From positions 62,001 to 126,000 of the forward strand of contig JAFLCG010000014.1 in assembly GCA_017303635.1 (NCBI GenBank): DNA of 64,000 nt. The letters run 5' to 3'. Below are positions 43,838-53,085 of the stretch, one piece after another. Numbering within the stretch: the stretch's first letter is position 1; each line of letters starts with the position of its first letter. This DNA comes from Anaerolineae bacterium. GTDB taxonomy: Bacteria > Chloroflexota > Anaerolineae > Aggregatilineales > Phototrophicaceae. The translations under genes and the position numbers were made by a program. Below the pieces are notes generated by a model. The model was not told the DNA's origin. It did not search any database and was given only the letters and a program-made list of their open reading frames with translations.

Positions 43838-46108
43838 TTAGTCCCGTGTCAGGTAAATGACAAGGTCTATCGGGTCGGGGGTTTCTTCATCAACAACCAA
43901 CCCGTCAGCGCTCATTGGCAGATAGCCCTCTGCCAGAATAACAGCACTATAGGCGATTTCATTATCTTCTGTACTAAGCTCCAAAGGACGACTGATGACA
44001 AATACGCCATTGTTGTCTGTGGTTGCGAGGGCATAGATCATGCTTTCATCCCGCGCTGCGAAGTACTCGGCTGCGGAAAAATCCTGACTGATAAGGATAA
44101 AATTGATTCCTGAAACTCCTTGTCCAGTTTCTGCATCAATGATAGTTCCTCGCAACTGAACACCTTCAGACTGTCCGAGTAGATCAATCGGTAATTGACC
44201 GATACCAACCTGCGCTGAAGCGCTGGCAAAAACGATGTTGTTGAGCAAGATTTCGATGCGATAGGTGCCATCAGGGACGTTTTGCGCTGTGGTCAACTGC
44301 ACTGGGAAGGCGACGCCATTTTCGCCTGCATTCCAGACGCTGGTTTGATCATATATCACATCAGAGTCGACCAGCCAACGCAATGTCCAAAGCGTTCCAG
44401 GGGCTATCTGCTGCCAATCAAAGAGTGCGTATAGCGCGGTAATCTGGTCAGGATAGTTATTGGAAGGTGTCGCAGTTGTGAAATCTGGCGGCAGGCTCGA
44501 GGTACTACCGACAAAACGAGGGTTAGGGAAAACATCGGCAAAAGCTCCCCGAGGTATGCCGGCAATAATAAAGTCTGAGGTAGCTGCTAGCCTCCCCTGA
44601 ATGTAGAGTTCGAGGCGGTAGCTGCCGGCTGGTAAAGCTGAACCGGCCTCAACACTGGTGGTCGCAGCGCCATCTGGCTCACCTTGCCATATGTTAGATT
44701 GTCGAGATCCTGGTATTTCAGTTCCATTTACGTACCAGATTGCCGTCCATTCGGTTCCTTGTGCCATATTCCGGTGGATAAAGCGTGCTGAAGCGATGGT
44801 TCCACCTGTTGGTAAGATATAGCCATTCCCCAGTAAATTGCCATTATTATCCACCAGACCGAATGCCACGTCCGAGAATATGGGGGTAGCTTCGTCAGCA
44901 CTGCCGATAATAATGCGCTGCGAAGCTGCAATTTCGCCATTTACGAGAATCGTGAATTCAGTGACGCCGTTAGGCCAAACCTGATTGGTACTGCCAATGT
45001 ACCACATCCCTTTCTGTCCACCGCTCCAGCGTACTGGCTCCAGACTGAAGATTCGATTGGGGCGACCATCATTCGTGACTTTCACTTCATAGATGGTCTC
45101 TGGAGTCATATTCTCATAGTCAAAGAAGAGATATAGGCTTTGGCTACCTACTGGCAATGACGAAATCACACTTGAAGGCATACCTGCATCATTAAGACTT
45201 GCTGCAAAGAAGATACGAGTTATCCGTGGTTTAGTTGATTCTGATGTCAAAGTCGTACCACTACCCTGATTAAGCGATAGTATCTGCATACCAAGTAGTG
45301 ACGCACGAATTAAGGAGCGAGCAAGATTGATAGGGCGGATGGTACCGAAGGGTTGACCTGTAGCAATACACACATCATCAGCAGATACGAGGCTATCTCC
45401 GTTACTATCCTGAAAACGCACACAATTAGCGGCCGATGCATCCTGACCGGGGAAAATGCGGTAGGCTGAAGTAGCAACACCAACCAATTCCCCAGCTGCA
45501 CTATAGATAGCGCCACCTGTACCGATCCCCGGTATTTCGTTACTAAATTTAACCCACGATCGGATGCCTGGGATTGGCTCATTGAGAAAGCTACTGGCAG
45601 TACCACGAAGGGTGACAACTGAGTCATCGGCAAGAGTAGGATAGCCAACAAAGGTAAGGGTATCGTCCAACTGAATCCCTGTGGAGTCTCCGGGCGAGAC
45701 AAAGGGTAAACTCAGCGTTTCCGGATTAATGAGCCGACCATCAATATAGCTGGCGATTCGCAGAACAGCGAGGTCAAGGCCGCGATCCGCCTGGGCAACA
45801 ACAGCCCTAAAGCGTGCTATGGGTGGCTCGTCTGGTGTAATACCCATACTGATAATGAGGAGGTCGCCAGGACAGGATTCGCTTCGCACCGTGTGATGGG
45901 CGTTGGTCAGGATTAGGCCATTTTCACTAATGATGGTGCCGGACCCAACACAACGAGTGATTTGGGTCGCGCCGCGATTTTCGACCTGGGTGATAAATAC
46001 GGTTGCGCGTTTGCTGCGCTCTACATCAAACAAATCTTGGGCGCGGACCATGGCGCTGGTCGTGAGACTGAACAGAACGAATAACATCAGCAAGGGCATA
46101 GACTTCAT
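43838..46108 (-). CDS. Secreted trypsin-like (S1) protein with Thr at the nucleophile position
   Basis: 756 aa, signal peptide 1-23 (LMLFVLFSLTTSAMVRAQ). An N-terminal trypsin-like domain (about 30-260) has His71 in TNAHHTV and Asp112 in RGLDLAVLR, but the GxSGGP motif reads GIGTGGAIYS with Thr197 where Ser is expected, so it may be inactive or use Thr. A Ca-type segment SNGDSLVSADDVC sits near 245. Ig-like beta domains follow (~300-650; repeated GxNxxTPGTxW-like patterns), then a carboxypeptidase-regulatory-like domain (GTIIDAETGQGVSG, ~660-750). Probably a cell-surface or secreted protein. It is the first gene before tlyA. Confidence 0.78.
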   Translation of the reverse strand: MKSMPLLMLFVLFSLTTSAMVRAQDLFDVERSKRATVFITQVENRGATQITRCVGSGTIISENGLILTNAHHTVRSESCPGDLLIISMGITPDEPPIARFRAVVAQADRGLDLAVLRIASYIDGRLINPETLSLPFVSPGDSTGIQLDDTLTFVGYPTLADDSVVTLRGTASSFLNEPIPGIRSWVKFSNEIPGIGTGGAIYSAAGELVGVATSAYRIFPGQDASAANCVRFQDSNGDSLVSADDVCIATGQPFGTIRPINLARSLIRASLLGMQILSLNQGSGTTLTSESTKPRITRIFFAASLNDAGMPSSVISSLPVGSQSLYLFFDYENMTPETIYEVKVTNDGRPNRIFSLEPVRWSGGQKGMWYIGSTNQVWPNGVTEFTILVNGEIAASQRIIIGSADEATPIFSDVAFGLVDNNGNLLGNGYILPTGGTIASARFIHRNMAQGTEWTAIWYVNGTEIPGSRQSNIWQGEPDGAATTSVEAGSALPAGSYRLELYIQGRLAATSDFIIAGIPRGAFADVFPNPRFVGSTSSLPPDFTTATPSNNYPDQITALYALFDWQQIAPGTLWTLRWLVDSDVIYDQTSVWNAGENGVAFPVQLTTAQNVPDGTYRIEILLNNIVFASASAQVGIGQLPIDLLGQSEGVQLRGTIIDAETGQGVSGINFILISQDFSAAEYFAARDESMIYALATTDNNGVFVISRPLELSTEDNEIAYSAVILAEGYLPMSADGLVVDEETPDPIDLVIYLTRD

Positions 46109-46120
46109 AGTAGGTTGAAC

Positions 46121-46696
46121 TCACAAACGCAATCGCTGGAGAAATTCCTCAAAAGTAGATAAGTTCGCGTCGTAAGTTTTTTCATCACTCAAGAATGAGA
46201 TAGTGATCGCTTGCCCTCGGCGGATTGTCACTACATCCTGCCCTCGGATAATGGAGGGGATGCGCTCAAGAAAAGGATCCGCTTCACTATCAGCGTAGGC
46301 ATACTCTACAACGGAAGCCGATGATCCATCCGGAAGGGTAATGTTAACTGGACTTGAGATGACATTATACGATGCCAGTGTTTGAAGGCGTTCTAATGAC
46401 AGGGTGTCAAAGACCTGACGCGGGGAAATCGTATCAGGTACTGTTTGAACTGTTATCTGGATCGTGGTTGGAAAGCCGCGTTCGGTGAGATTTCTGGCTC
46501 TAAACGGATAGGACGTACTTGAGGATACTGACCATGCCGCCGGGTAAAAGGCGGTTATTCCAAATTGTATGTCTGTATAGATTCTCACTTCAGTTAGCGC
46601 ATTGTCTCGCAGGAAAAATCCCACACCCATACCTGCAATAATGACGATTGTAGTAAAGACATGAGACCAGCGGCTACTGGTTAGTTGTTGAATCAC
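46121..46696 (-). CDS. Membrane-anchored hypothetical protein, 191 aa
   Basis: One N-terminal transmembrane helix or signal anchor (VFTTIVIIAGMGVGFFL, ~12-30) and an exported beta-rich domain (FGITAFYPAAWSV, then TIQITVQTV), a layout seen in PsbP-like or other secreted alpha/beta proteins, although no family is assigned. Start overlaps the upstream membrane-protein stop by 4 nt (ATGA), so the two genes are translationally coupled and probably act together. Confidence 0.65.
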   Translation of the reverse strand: MIQQLTSSRWSHVFTTIVIIAGMGVGFFLRDNALTEVRIYTDIQFGITAFYPAAWSVSSSTSYPFRARNLTERGFPTTIQITVQTVPDTISPRQVFDTLSLERLQTLASYNVISSPVNITLPDGSSASVVEYAYADSEADPFLERIPSIIRGQDVVTIRRGQAITISFLSDEKTYDANLSTFEEFLQRLRL

Positions 46697-47613
46697 GAAT
46701 ACTCATCCATGAATGCTACCGTCTCTGCCTCACGTGCGCGGTTTTCGGCGCTGGTGAGTAGCCAATTTGTGATCGCTATACCAGCCACAACGATGGCAAG
46801 AGCGAGGCCGAGCCCCAATAAGGGCCTTGGCACACTTGGCTCCAATGATAGCGATGCGCTTGTCAGACCGGATTGCAATGGCGTAAAGATGCCAATGAGG
46901 ATGGCACTGATGATTAACGTGAATGGCATTATGACGGACGAAGCACGATCAAATCGAGTCTGGGTTAAGCCGTAGGATAGAATGAGGCTGCTAACAACCG
47001 ATACCGCCAGATTACTAAAAAAACGGGTCGCGCCAGCATCCAAGAGCGACGAGTATTGAGATAAAAAGTAAAGATTCTCTGCGGTGGTATAGCCAACTGC
47101 TGCAGTTATACAATAAGCAATTATATCATCCCTGTATCGTACATGATTTCGCCATGCTAACAGCATCACGAGGGCATAAACAACCCCAGTCTGGGTTATG
47201 CCGACTGTAAAGGTATAGCCCAGGATGCGATCAACGGCACTGGCTAGTGGGAGCCATTGATTAGTAGTAAATATCCTGTCAATAAATGGCAATACCAGCG
47301 TATAAGTGGTGAGAAACGCCGTAAATCCAATTGACAGTAACGCCACTCTTGGTTGCGAAACGCTTCGTTCCTGTCGTATGGAGAGGCTTGCCCATATAAT
47401 GATCGGCAGTAAGCTGAGCAATACGGTAACTGCGTTTGCATAAGGTATGGTGAGCAGGGCAGGGGATACTAAACGAAGAGTCGATAAAATTCCTGCGATT
47501 GCACTTACGATAGCCACTAAGGTTATGATGCGTGTCCAAATTGGGGCGTAGGGCCGCGGATTAGTGCCATTGATAGGCGGTTCAATTAAGGCAGGTGTTT
47601 TTGAACGGAACAT
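46693..47613 (-). CDS. Multi-pass membrane protein, possibly PrsW-like
   Basis: 306 aa with about eight hydrophobic segments. AVGYTTAENLYFLSQY (~185-200) resembles the second motif of PrsW/glutamic-type intramembrane proteases (FaaGFxxxENxxY). The first Glu-Glu motif expected in PrsW is absent, and no conserved His is obvious, so proteolysis is doubtful. It could be a catalytically dead relative or unrelated. Coupled to the gene at 46121-46696 by a 4-nt overlap. Confidence 0.55.
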   Translation of the reverse strand: MFRSKTPALIEPPINGTNPRPYAPIWTRIITLVAIVSAIAGILSTLRLVSPALLTIPYANAVTVLLSLLPIIIWASLSIRQERSVSQPRVALLSIGFTAFLTTYTLVLPFIDRIFTTNQWLPLASAVDRILGYTFTVGITQTGVVYALVMLLAWRNHVRYRDDIIAYCITAAVGYTTAENLYFLSQYSSLLDAGATRFFSNLAVSVVSSLILSYGLTQTRFDRASSVIMPFTLIISAILIGIFTPLQSGLTSASLSLEPSVPRPLLGLGLALAIVVAGIAITNWLLTSAENRAREAETVAFMDEYS

Positions 47614-47637
47614 AAGTTCAAAGAATATGCTCAGGTA

Positions 47638-48582
47638 CTAATTCTTCTTATAGTCATTAGAACCCACAAGGGGAACTACCGATGTCGCTCCAGCAAAAGA
47701 AGCAACAGATTCAAACTGAGCTTCAACACCAAGAGAACAAGATGCAACCAAATTACCCCCCTGTCCACCACCAGAAAGCTTCACCCCAGACACCCCAGAC
47801 TCCAACAATAAGAAGACAATACGATCCAAAACCTCATGCGAAACACCAATAGACTGCAACAAAACATGATTTTGAAGCATCAACCTGCCAAGATGCACAA
47901 CATCAGAAGAAGCGAATGAAGGAAGAAGAGAAGAAAACAAACGTCCCATTTCAGAGACAAAAGAACCAAGGTCTAGGTGAAGATAACCCATACGAACATC
48001 AGCAACTGCCGCCATAGTTGATGCAGAGATACCCGAATCAATCACCATAAGCTGTGATAAAGGAAAATCAAATAGGCGAATTCCAAGTCCACGAACAAAA
48101 TAAACCGGCTGCTCATAAACAATTACCGTATTATCAACCCCACTGGGATTGCCATGATAAAAGCGCTCAATGTCATAAACAAAAGCATTCAGTTGTGAAA
48201 GCGAGAACTCCAACCCTAAATACTTAAGCAAAACACGAGCTAGCGCAACAGAAACAGAAGCGCCACTTCCAAGACCACTCGCAACAGGGATATCCGACCT
48301 AATTTTCACATGAACATCAGGCACACATTCAAGACCAGCCTGCTGAATTAATCGATAAGCCAAATAGAGCAGGGGAGAGGAAGGAGCCAATTCAAGATCT
48401 GTAAGAACCCAAGACTGCCCTAAATCTTCAGAAATAATCTTTAGACCACTTCCTAAATCAGATAGAGACAATTCAGCGCGTGCGCGCATAGTGGACAACG
48501 GAAGCGCAATGACAGGATAGCCATAAACTGCTGCATGCTCACCAAACAAGATAAACTTAGCGCAAGCAGAAGCCTCAATCAT
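47638..48582 (-). CDS. mvk: Mevalonate kinase
   Basis: GHMP kinase phosphorylating mevalonate to 5-phosphomevalonate for isoprenoid synthesis. 314 aa from ATG at 48582: KFILFGEHAAVYGYPVIALPL (motif 1, typical of mevalonate kinases), SGLGSGASVSVALARVLL (motif 2, ATP P-loop) and KLSGGGQGGN (motif 3, KxTGAGxGG). The start overlaps the UbiA-family stop as ATGA. The coding strand is unusually T-rich with many codons ending in T (GTT, TCT, CTT) relative to neighbours, possibly a transfer sign. Confidence 0.92.
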   Translation of the reverse strand: MIEASACAKFILFGEHAAVYGYPVIALPLSTMRARAELSLSDLGSGLKIISEDLGQSWVLTDLELAPSSPLLYLAYRLIQQAGLECVPDVHVKIRSDIPVASGLGSGASVSVALARVLLKYLGLEFSLSQLNAFVYDIERFYHGNPSGVDNTVIVYEQPVYFVRGLGIRLFDFPLSQLMVIDSGISASTMAAVADVRMGYLHLDLGSFVSEMGRLFSSLLPSFASSDVVHLGRLMLQNHVLLQSIGVSHEVLDRIVFLLLESGVSGVKLSGGGQGGNLVASCSLGVEAQFESVASFAGATSVVPLVGSNDYKKN

Positions 48583-49484
48583 GCTGGCACCAGAAGTTGA
48601 GGAACAATATATAAGATCACTACAAAGGATGCAGCCCACAAAACGAAGGCCGCTTGCAAAGGCCGGTCACGCAAAATAACCTCATCGGGAGCGCTACCAT
48701 CTCCACGCACATAAATCAGGTACATATAACGGAAAATGGCGTACATCACAAATGGAACAGTCAACAAGGCCATGTTATAGCGCCCTAATAAAGGTGATGG
48801 GGCTTCGATTGTATAGAGGATATAAGCAATCAAGGTGCTCGTAGTCACCACACGCAACATTTCGTCCAATAACGTGAGATTGTAGTAGCGAAAGATTGGC
48901 CGAGTCAGTAACGCTTTTTCGCCTAATGACACCTGTTCCTGTCTCCGTTTTCCTATCGCCAAGAACAATGCTAACAGGGCCATATCCGCATAGAGCCAGG
49001 GGGAAAAGCGAGCCACCTGAATTACAAGTACACCAGCAGCAACTCTTAACACATAGCTGGCTGCAATCGACATTACGTCGATCAATACAATATGCTTTAA
49101 ATAGAACGAATACAGGATGTTCAAAACGATGTATGACATCAGCACTAAAGTCAACAAAGGCGTAAGGAGCGTACTGAGTAACAACGTCACAATAGGGATG
49201 ATGATCGCTGATGCTATCGCGACCGGTATTGGCAAACGACCAGACGGCAATGGTCGATTTTTCTTAGTAGGATGCTGCCTATCACGCTCAATATCAACCA
49301 AATCGTTGATGATATAAACTGTGCTCGCAGAAAGACAAAGTAGAAGGAATACAGCGGTCACCCGCAAGAAAGAGTCAGTTTGCAGCAACTGCCCATCAAA
49401 GACTAAACCAGCGTACACAAAGACATTTTTTGTCCATTGTTTGGGACGCATGGTTTTCAACAGGCCAATAGCAACTGGAAACAA
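48579..49484 (-). CDS. UbiA-family prenyltransferase (decaprenyl-phosphate phosphoribosyltransferase-like)
   Basis: 301-aa integral membrane enzyme with about nine hydrophobic helices. N-terminal MRPKQWTKNVFVYAGLVFDG and the Asp-rich NDLVDIERDRQHPTKK (around 60) match the subgroup including DPPR synthase (Rv3806c-like), which moves phosphoribose onto polyprenyl phosphate; the second conserved region is around GKRRQEQ. In an organism of this type the acceptor is unknown. TTG start at 49484; ATG at 49451 is an alternative. Genetic coupling with mevalonate kinase links it to isoprenoid supply. Confidence 0.83.
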   Translation of the reverse strand: MFPVAIGLLKTMRPKQWTKNVFVYAGLVFDGQLLQTDSFLRVTAVFLLLCLSASTVYIINDLVDIERDRQHPTKKNRPLPSGRLPIPVAIASAIIIPIVTLLLSTLLTPLLTLVLMSYIVLNILYSFYLKHIVLIDVMSIAASYVLRVAAGVLVIQVARFSPWLYADMALLALFLAIGKRRQEQVSLGEKALLTRPIFRYYNLTLLDEMLRVVTTSTLIAYILYTIEAPSPLLGRYNMALLTVPFVMYAIFRYMYLIYVRGDGSAPDEVILRDRPLQAAFVLWAASFVVILYIVPQLLVPA

Positions 49485-49561
49485 AGCGGACTCCGTGACT
49501 GTGGAGCATGAGTGAATTAATGCTACACGACGAATAGTAAATCCGGTAGTATATCAACAGA

Positions 49562-50560
49562 ATGATACAAATTGACAGGAAATCATCAGTGGCTTCAGCA
49601 ACTGCACGTGCACATCCTAATATCGCATTCATCAAGTACTGGGGCAATCAAGATTCTAGCTTGAGAATCCCAGTTAATTCATCACTGAGCATGAACCTAG
49701 ATGGGCTTTTCACCGAGACAACCGTTGAGTGGAACCCGCAATTCGTCTCAGATGTTGTCGAAATCAATCATCAACCTGCTTCAGATCTGGCATCACGGCG
49801 AGTCATACAGCATCTTAATCAGATCCGACAACGATATTCAGTTACTGATTTTGCGCAGGTCCGTTCAAGCAACAACTTCCCAATGGGTGCAGGAATTGCC
49901 TCGTCTGCCTCTTCATTTGCTGCGCTGACTTTGGCAGCAACGAAAGCCGCTGGTCTTGACCTGCCTGAACGAGAATTAAGTAGTATTGCGCGGCTTGGTT
50001 CCGGATCAGCTTCCCGTTCGATTCCATCCGGGTTCGTGGAATGGCACGCAGGATATGACCATGAAAGTTCCTATGCAGAAAGTTTTGCGCTTTCAGATCA
50101 CTGGAATCTGGTAGATGTTGTGGCCGTCGTTAGTCAATCACATAAAACAACTGGTTCTACAGAAGGCCATCAATCGGCTGAAACCAGCGACCTTCAGTCA
50201 GCTCGCGTGGCTGGGGCAGAAGATCGCCTGAAAGCTTGTAAGTCAGCCATCCTGGATAGAGATTTTACGACTTTTGCTGAAGTCGTTGAGCGTGATAGCA
50301 ATCTGATGCATGCCGTCATGATGACCAGTCGTCCACCGTTGTTTTACTGGTTGCCAACCAGTTTGGTTATCATGCAGAAAGTCCGTGAATGGCGTGATTC
50401 TGGTTTGCATGTCTGTTATACCCTTGACGCTGGTCCGAACGTACATTGCCTCTGCTTACTACCTGACTCTGCTCAGGTCGCTGCCGCACTCAAGTCCATT
50501 GATGGTGTGAGTGAAGTGCGTATTGCCGCAGCCGGGGCAGGTGCCCACCTCATCAGTTAG
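49562..50560 (+). CDS. Diphosphomevalonate or phosphomevalonate decarboxylase
   Basis: 332-aa GHMP-superfamily decarboxylase. ARAHPNIAFIKYWGNQD (N-terminal signature), SSNNFPMGAGIASSASSFAAL (ATP/GHMP motif), ARLGSGSASRSIPSGFVEW and a C-terminal CYTLDAGPNVH match the mevalonate decarboxylases. In some Chloroflexota close homologs act on 5-phosphomevalonate, yielding isopentenyl phosphate for IPK, rather than diphosphomevalonate; sequence alone does not decide which. No phosphomevalonate kinase or IPK gene is in the window. It is divergent from the UbiA gene and shares a 77-bp intergenic region. Confidence 0.88.
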   Translation: MIQIDRKSSVASATARAHPNIAFIKYWGNQDSSLRIPVNSSLSMNLDGLFTETTVEWNPQFVSDVVEINHQPASDLASRRVIQHLNQIRQRYSVTDFAQVRSSNNFPMGAGIASSASSFAALTLAATKAAGLDLPERELSSIARLGSGSASRSIPSGFVEWHAGYDHESSYAESFALSDHWNLVDVVAVVSQSHKTTGSTEGHQSAETSDLQSARVAGAEDRLKACKSAILDRDFTTFAEVVERDSNLMHAVMMTSRPPLFYWLPTSLVIMQKVREWRDSGLHVCYTLDAGPNVHCLCLLPDSAQVAAALKSIDGVSEVRIAAAGAGAHLIS

Positions 50561-50594
50561 TTATTGTGTCCGCTTATCCGTTAAGGATAGCTCC

Positions 50595-52034
50595 ATGCTT
50601 GATCTTTTCACCAATAACAGTCCTATTGGGGCCATCATCGCATTTTTCGTGGTGCTCATCCCCTTAATCATTGTCCATGAACTGGGTCATTTCCTGGCTG
50701 CTCGCAGTGTAGGTATTGCTATTTTGGAGTTTGGCCTAGGCTTCCCACCTCGAATGGCGCGCCTGTTTCGCTGGAAGGAAACCGAATTTACTTTGAATTG
50801 GCTTCCACTGGGCGGATTCGTCCGTCCGCTTGGCGAAGATGCCATCAAGCCCGTTGAAGGCGAAACGCTGGAAAAAGATCGCCAGGAACTCGCTCAACAT
50901 CAGCCGCCTGGAACCAGCTATAAAGCCGTACACGAAGCTAAACCCTTGCAGCGAATCTGGTTCATGGCGGCAGGGGCATTGGCGAACTTCTTGCTGGCCA
51001 TCATCCTGTTCGCTTTGGTGGGACTATTGGGTTTCCCCCAGGTTGTTGGCGCCTTCTCTTTTGTGAGTGATACCCGTCCAGGTTCTATCGCTGATACTGC
51101 TGATCTTCGTGTCGGCGATGTTATCCTGCGTGTCAATGATGCTTACTTTGATAACTCTGCAGACTTGCTTGCTCTTTGGCAGCAAGCAACAGAACCTGTG
51201 ATGTTGCTTGTCCAGCGCGGTGAAAATGAAATCACACTTATGTTACCAGCGCCGACCGATCAATCAGCGGACTCTCTCAGAGAGCGCGTGTTAATTACCG
51301 GCATCGTCGAGAACTCGCCTGCCGAAGCAGCTGCAATTGAGCCTGGTGATCTGGTAATTGCTTTTGATGGGCAGGATATTGAAAGTGTCGACAGCTTCAT
51401 TGCCCAGACTCGTGACCAAGCAGGGCAAGAAATTACCCTCACGCTGTTGCGTGGTGGACAGACGCTGGAAGTTTCCCTGACCCCACGTGTCAATCCACCA
51501 GCGGGGCAGGGTGCCATGGGCATTGGTATCCGGGCTGCTCAGCAAGAACCGGTGCTTGGTCTGACCGTATTCGATGCAGGTGGTCAGGAAGCAATGCAAT
51601 CCCTTAACCTGGGTGATTCCATTGTGTTTGGCATCAATCGCGCATTCTCGGTCATTGATACTACGGTTCGTATTCCTGCCATGCTGCTCAGCGGCACTGT
51701 GACGGCCGAAGAAGCACGGCCAGTCAGCGTAGTAGGCATGTCGCAGATTGGCTCGCAGATTATCCAACAGAGCATTCAACAGCAGAACATCACTCCGGTA
51801 CTGAATTTCATTGCCGTGATCAGCGTCGCTCTTGGGTTCTTCAATTTACTCCCTATCCCGGCATTGGATGGTGGGCGTATTCTGTTCGTCATTATCGAAA
51901 TCATCCGTGGAAAACCGATCTCTCCTGAACGCGAAGGGTTGGTGCATTTGATCGGACTGGCAATCTTATTGTCACTCTCTGTATTCATCATTCTGAATGA
52001 TGTCATCAATCCGATCAATCTGCTGAATCCATAA
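50595..52034 (+). CDS. rseP: RIP metalloprotease RseP (site-2 protease family)
   Basis: 479-aa membrane zinc protease that cleaves substrates within the bilayer, for example anti-sigma factors and signal-peptide remnants. HELGH at 28-32 (VHELGHFLAAR), two PDZ domains (~160-235 and ~240-325; GIVENSPAEAAAIEPGDLVIA) and LDG in PIPALDGGRILFV near the C-terminus supply the active site. ATG at 50595 has AAGGA 8 nt upstream. Confidence 0.95.
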   Translation: MLDLFTNNSPIGAIIAFFVVLIPLIIVHELGHFLAARSVGIAILEFGLGFPPRMARLFRWKETEFTLNWLPLGGFVRPLGEDAIKPVEGETLEKDRQELAQHQPPGTSYKAVHEAKPLQRIWFMAAGALANFLLAIILFALVGLLGFPQVVGAFSFVSDTRPGSIADTADLRVGDVILRVNDAYFDNSADLLALWQQATEPVMLLVQRGENEITLMLPAPTDQSADSLRERVLITGIVENSPAEAAAIEPGDLVIAFDGQDIESVDSFIAQTRDQAGQEITLTLLRGGQTLEVSLTPRVNPPAGQGAMGIGIRAAQQEPVLGLTVFDAGGQEAMQSLNLGDSIVFGINRAFSVIDTTVRIPAMLLSGTVTAEEARPVSVVGMSQIGSQIIQQSIQQQNITPVLNFIAVISVALGFFNLLPIPALDGGRILFVIIEIIRGKPISPEREGLVHLIGLAILLSLSVFIILNDVINPINLLNP

Positions 52035-52052
52035 GTCACAGAAAGAATCACC

Positions 52053-53039
52053 ATGAATGACTATAACGATGTTGACAAGACTGAGAAGTTATCACTAGAT
52101 CAAGTCATAGCCTTCCTAAAGGCTGCAGAACCGGATGCCAATGCTATTCCTTATCCGATACGGGCGGCACTTGCTAATCTCTCCCCAGATGAACTGGCAA
52201 TACTAGCACCTGGTTGGAGCAATCTAGATCTGGACCGTCGCCAGTCCATCCTCGAAGCTCTGATTGAAGAGAGCGAAGACCGCTTCGATCTCGACTACAA
52301 CGAAGTCGGCCATTTTGCGTTGAATGATCCTGCTCCGAGCATCCGCCAGCGGGCTATTGACTTACTCTCGATTGATGAGAGTCCATATCTCATGCGCCGC
52401 CTTAAGGAAATTGCGCAAGCGGATGATGCCGCCGATGTAAGAGCTGCTGCCGTATCCGCTCTGGGAAATTTTGTTCTGCTGGGAGAATACGAAGAAATCG
52501 ATCTATCTGAAGCCAGCCATCTTGTCGACATGCTAAATGGCATCTGGTTTGATGAGGCCGAAGAATGGTCGGTACGACGGCGGGCGCTCGAATCACTAGG
52601 AAATTCCAGTGCGCCGGGAGTTTATGAGATCATTGCGGATGCCTATGACTCCACCGACCCCGAAGTCCGAGCCAGTGCCGTTTTTGCGATGGGCCGCACC
52701 TGTGATCGTGATCGTTGGGGCGAAACTGTTCGCCGCGAACTCTCCAGTACCGATGATATGATTCGCTATGAAGCAGTTAGAGCAGCGGGCGAGCTAGAAC
52801 TTCGGCAAAGTGTGACTACACTCCACAACATGGCCCTGAATGATAATGGTGAAATCCGCAAAGCTGCGATCTGGTCGCTGGGCGAAATTGGCGGACCACA
52901 AGCTCAGCGGTATCTAAGTACAATTGCAGAGATTGTGGAAGAAACCAGTGGTGATGCTGAGTTAGAGGAATTGATACTAGAGGCCATCGAGAATGCAACC
53001 CTGCCATCATCACTGGACTTGGACGACGACGAGGAATAG
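52053..53039 (+). CDS. HEAT-repeat protein
   Basis: 328-aa acidic, soluble helical-repeat protein. At least five HEAT-like repeats are visible (IRQRAIDLLSID, VRAAAVSALGNF, VRRRALESLGNS, VRASAVFAMGRT, IRKAAIWSLGEIGGPQ). The acidic C-terminus (DDDEE) is like other scaffold proteins. It starts 18 nt after rseP and is probably co-transcribed. No specific partner is indicated. Confidence 0.85.
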   Translation: MNDYNDVDKTEKLSLDQVIAFLKAAEPDANAIPYPIRAALANLSPDELAILAPGWSNLDLDRRQSILEALIEESEDRFDLDYNEVGHFALNDPAPSIRQRAIDLLSIDESPYLMRRLKEIAQADDAADVRAAAVSALGNFVLLGEYEEIDLSEASHLVDMLNGIWFDEAEEWSVRRRALESLGNSSAPGVYEIIADAYDSTDPEVRASAVFAMGRTCDRDRWGETVRRELSSTDDMIRYEAVRAAGELELRQSVTTLHNMALNDNGEIRKAAIWSLGEIGGPQAQRYLSTIAEIVEETSGDAELEELILEAIENATLPSSLDLDDDEE

Positions 53040-53040
53040 C

Positions 53041-53071
53041 CAGCAGGGCAGAGTAATGGCTGTCCCTGCTG
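53041..53071. terminator. Possible terminator between convergent genes
   Basis: Stem CAGCAGGG/CCCTGCTG plus CAG/CTG across a one-base bulge, at the junction of the HEAT-repeat and SCP2 gene ends. No T-run, so efficiency is uncertain. Confidence 0.4.
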
Positions 53072-53085
53072 ACCTGAAGCACATG

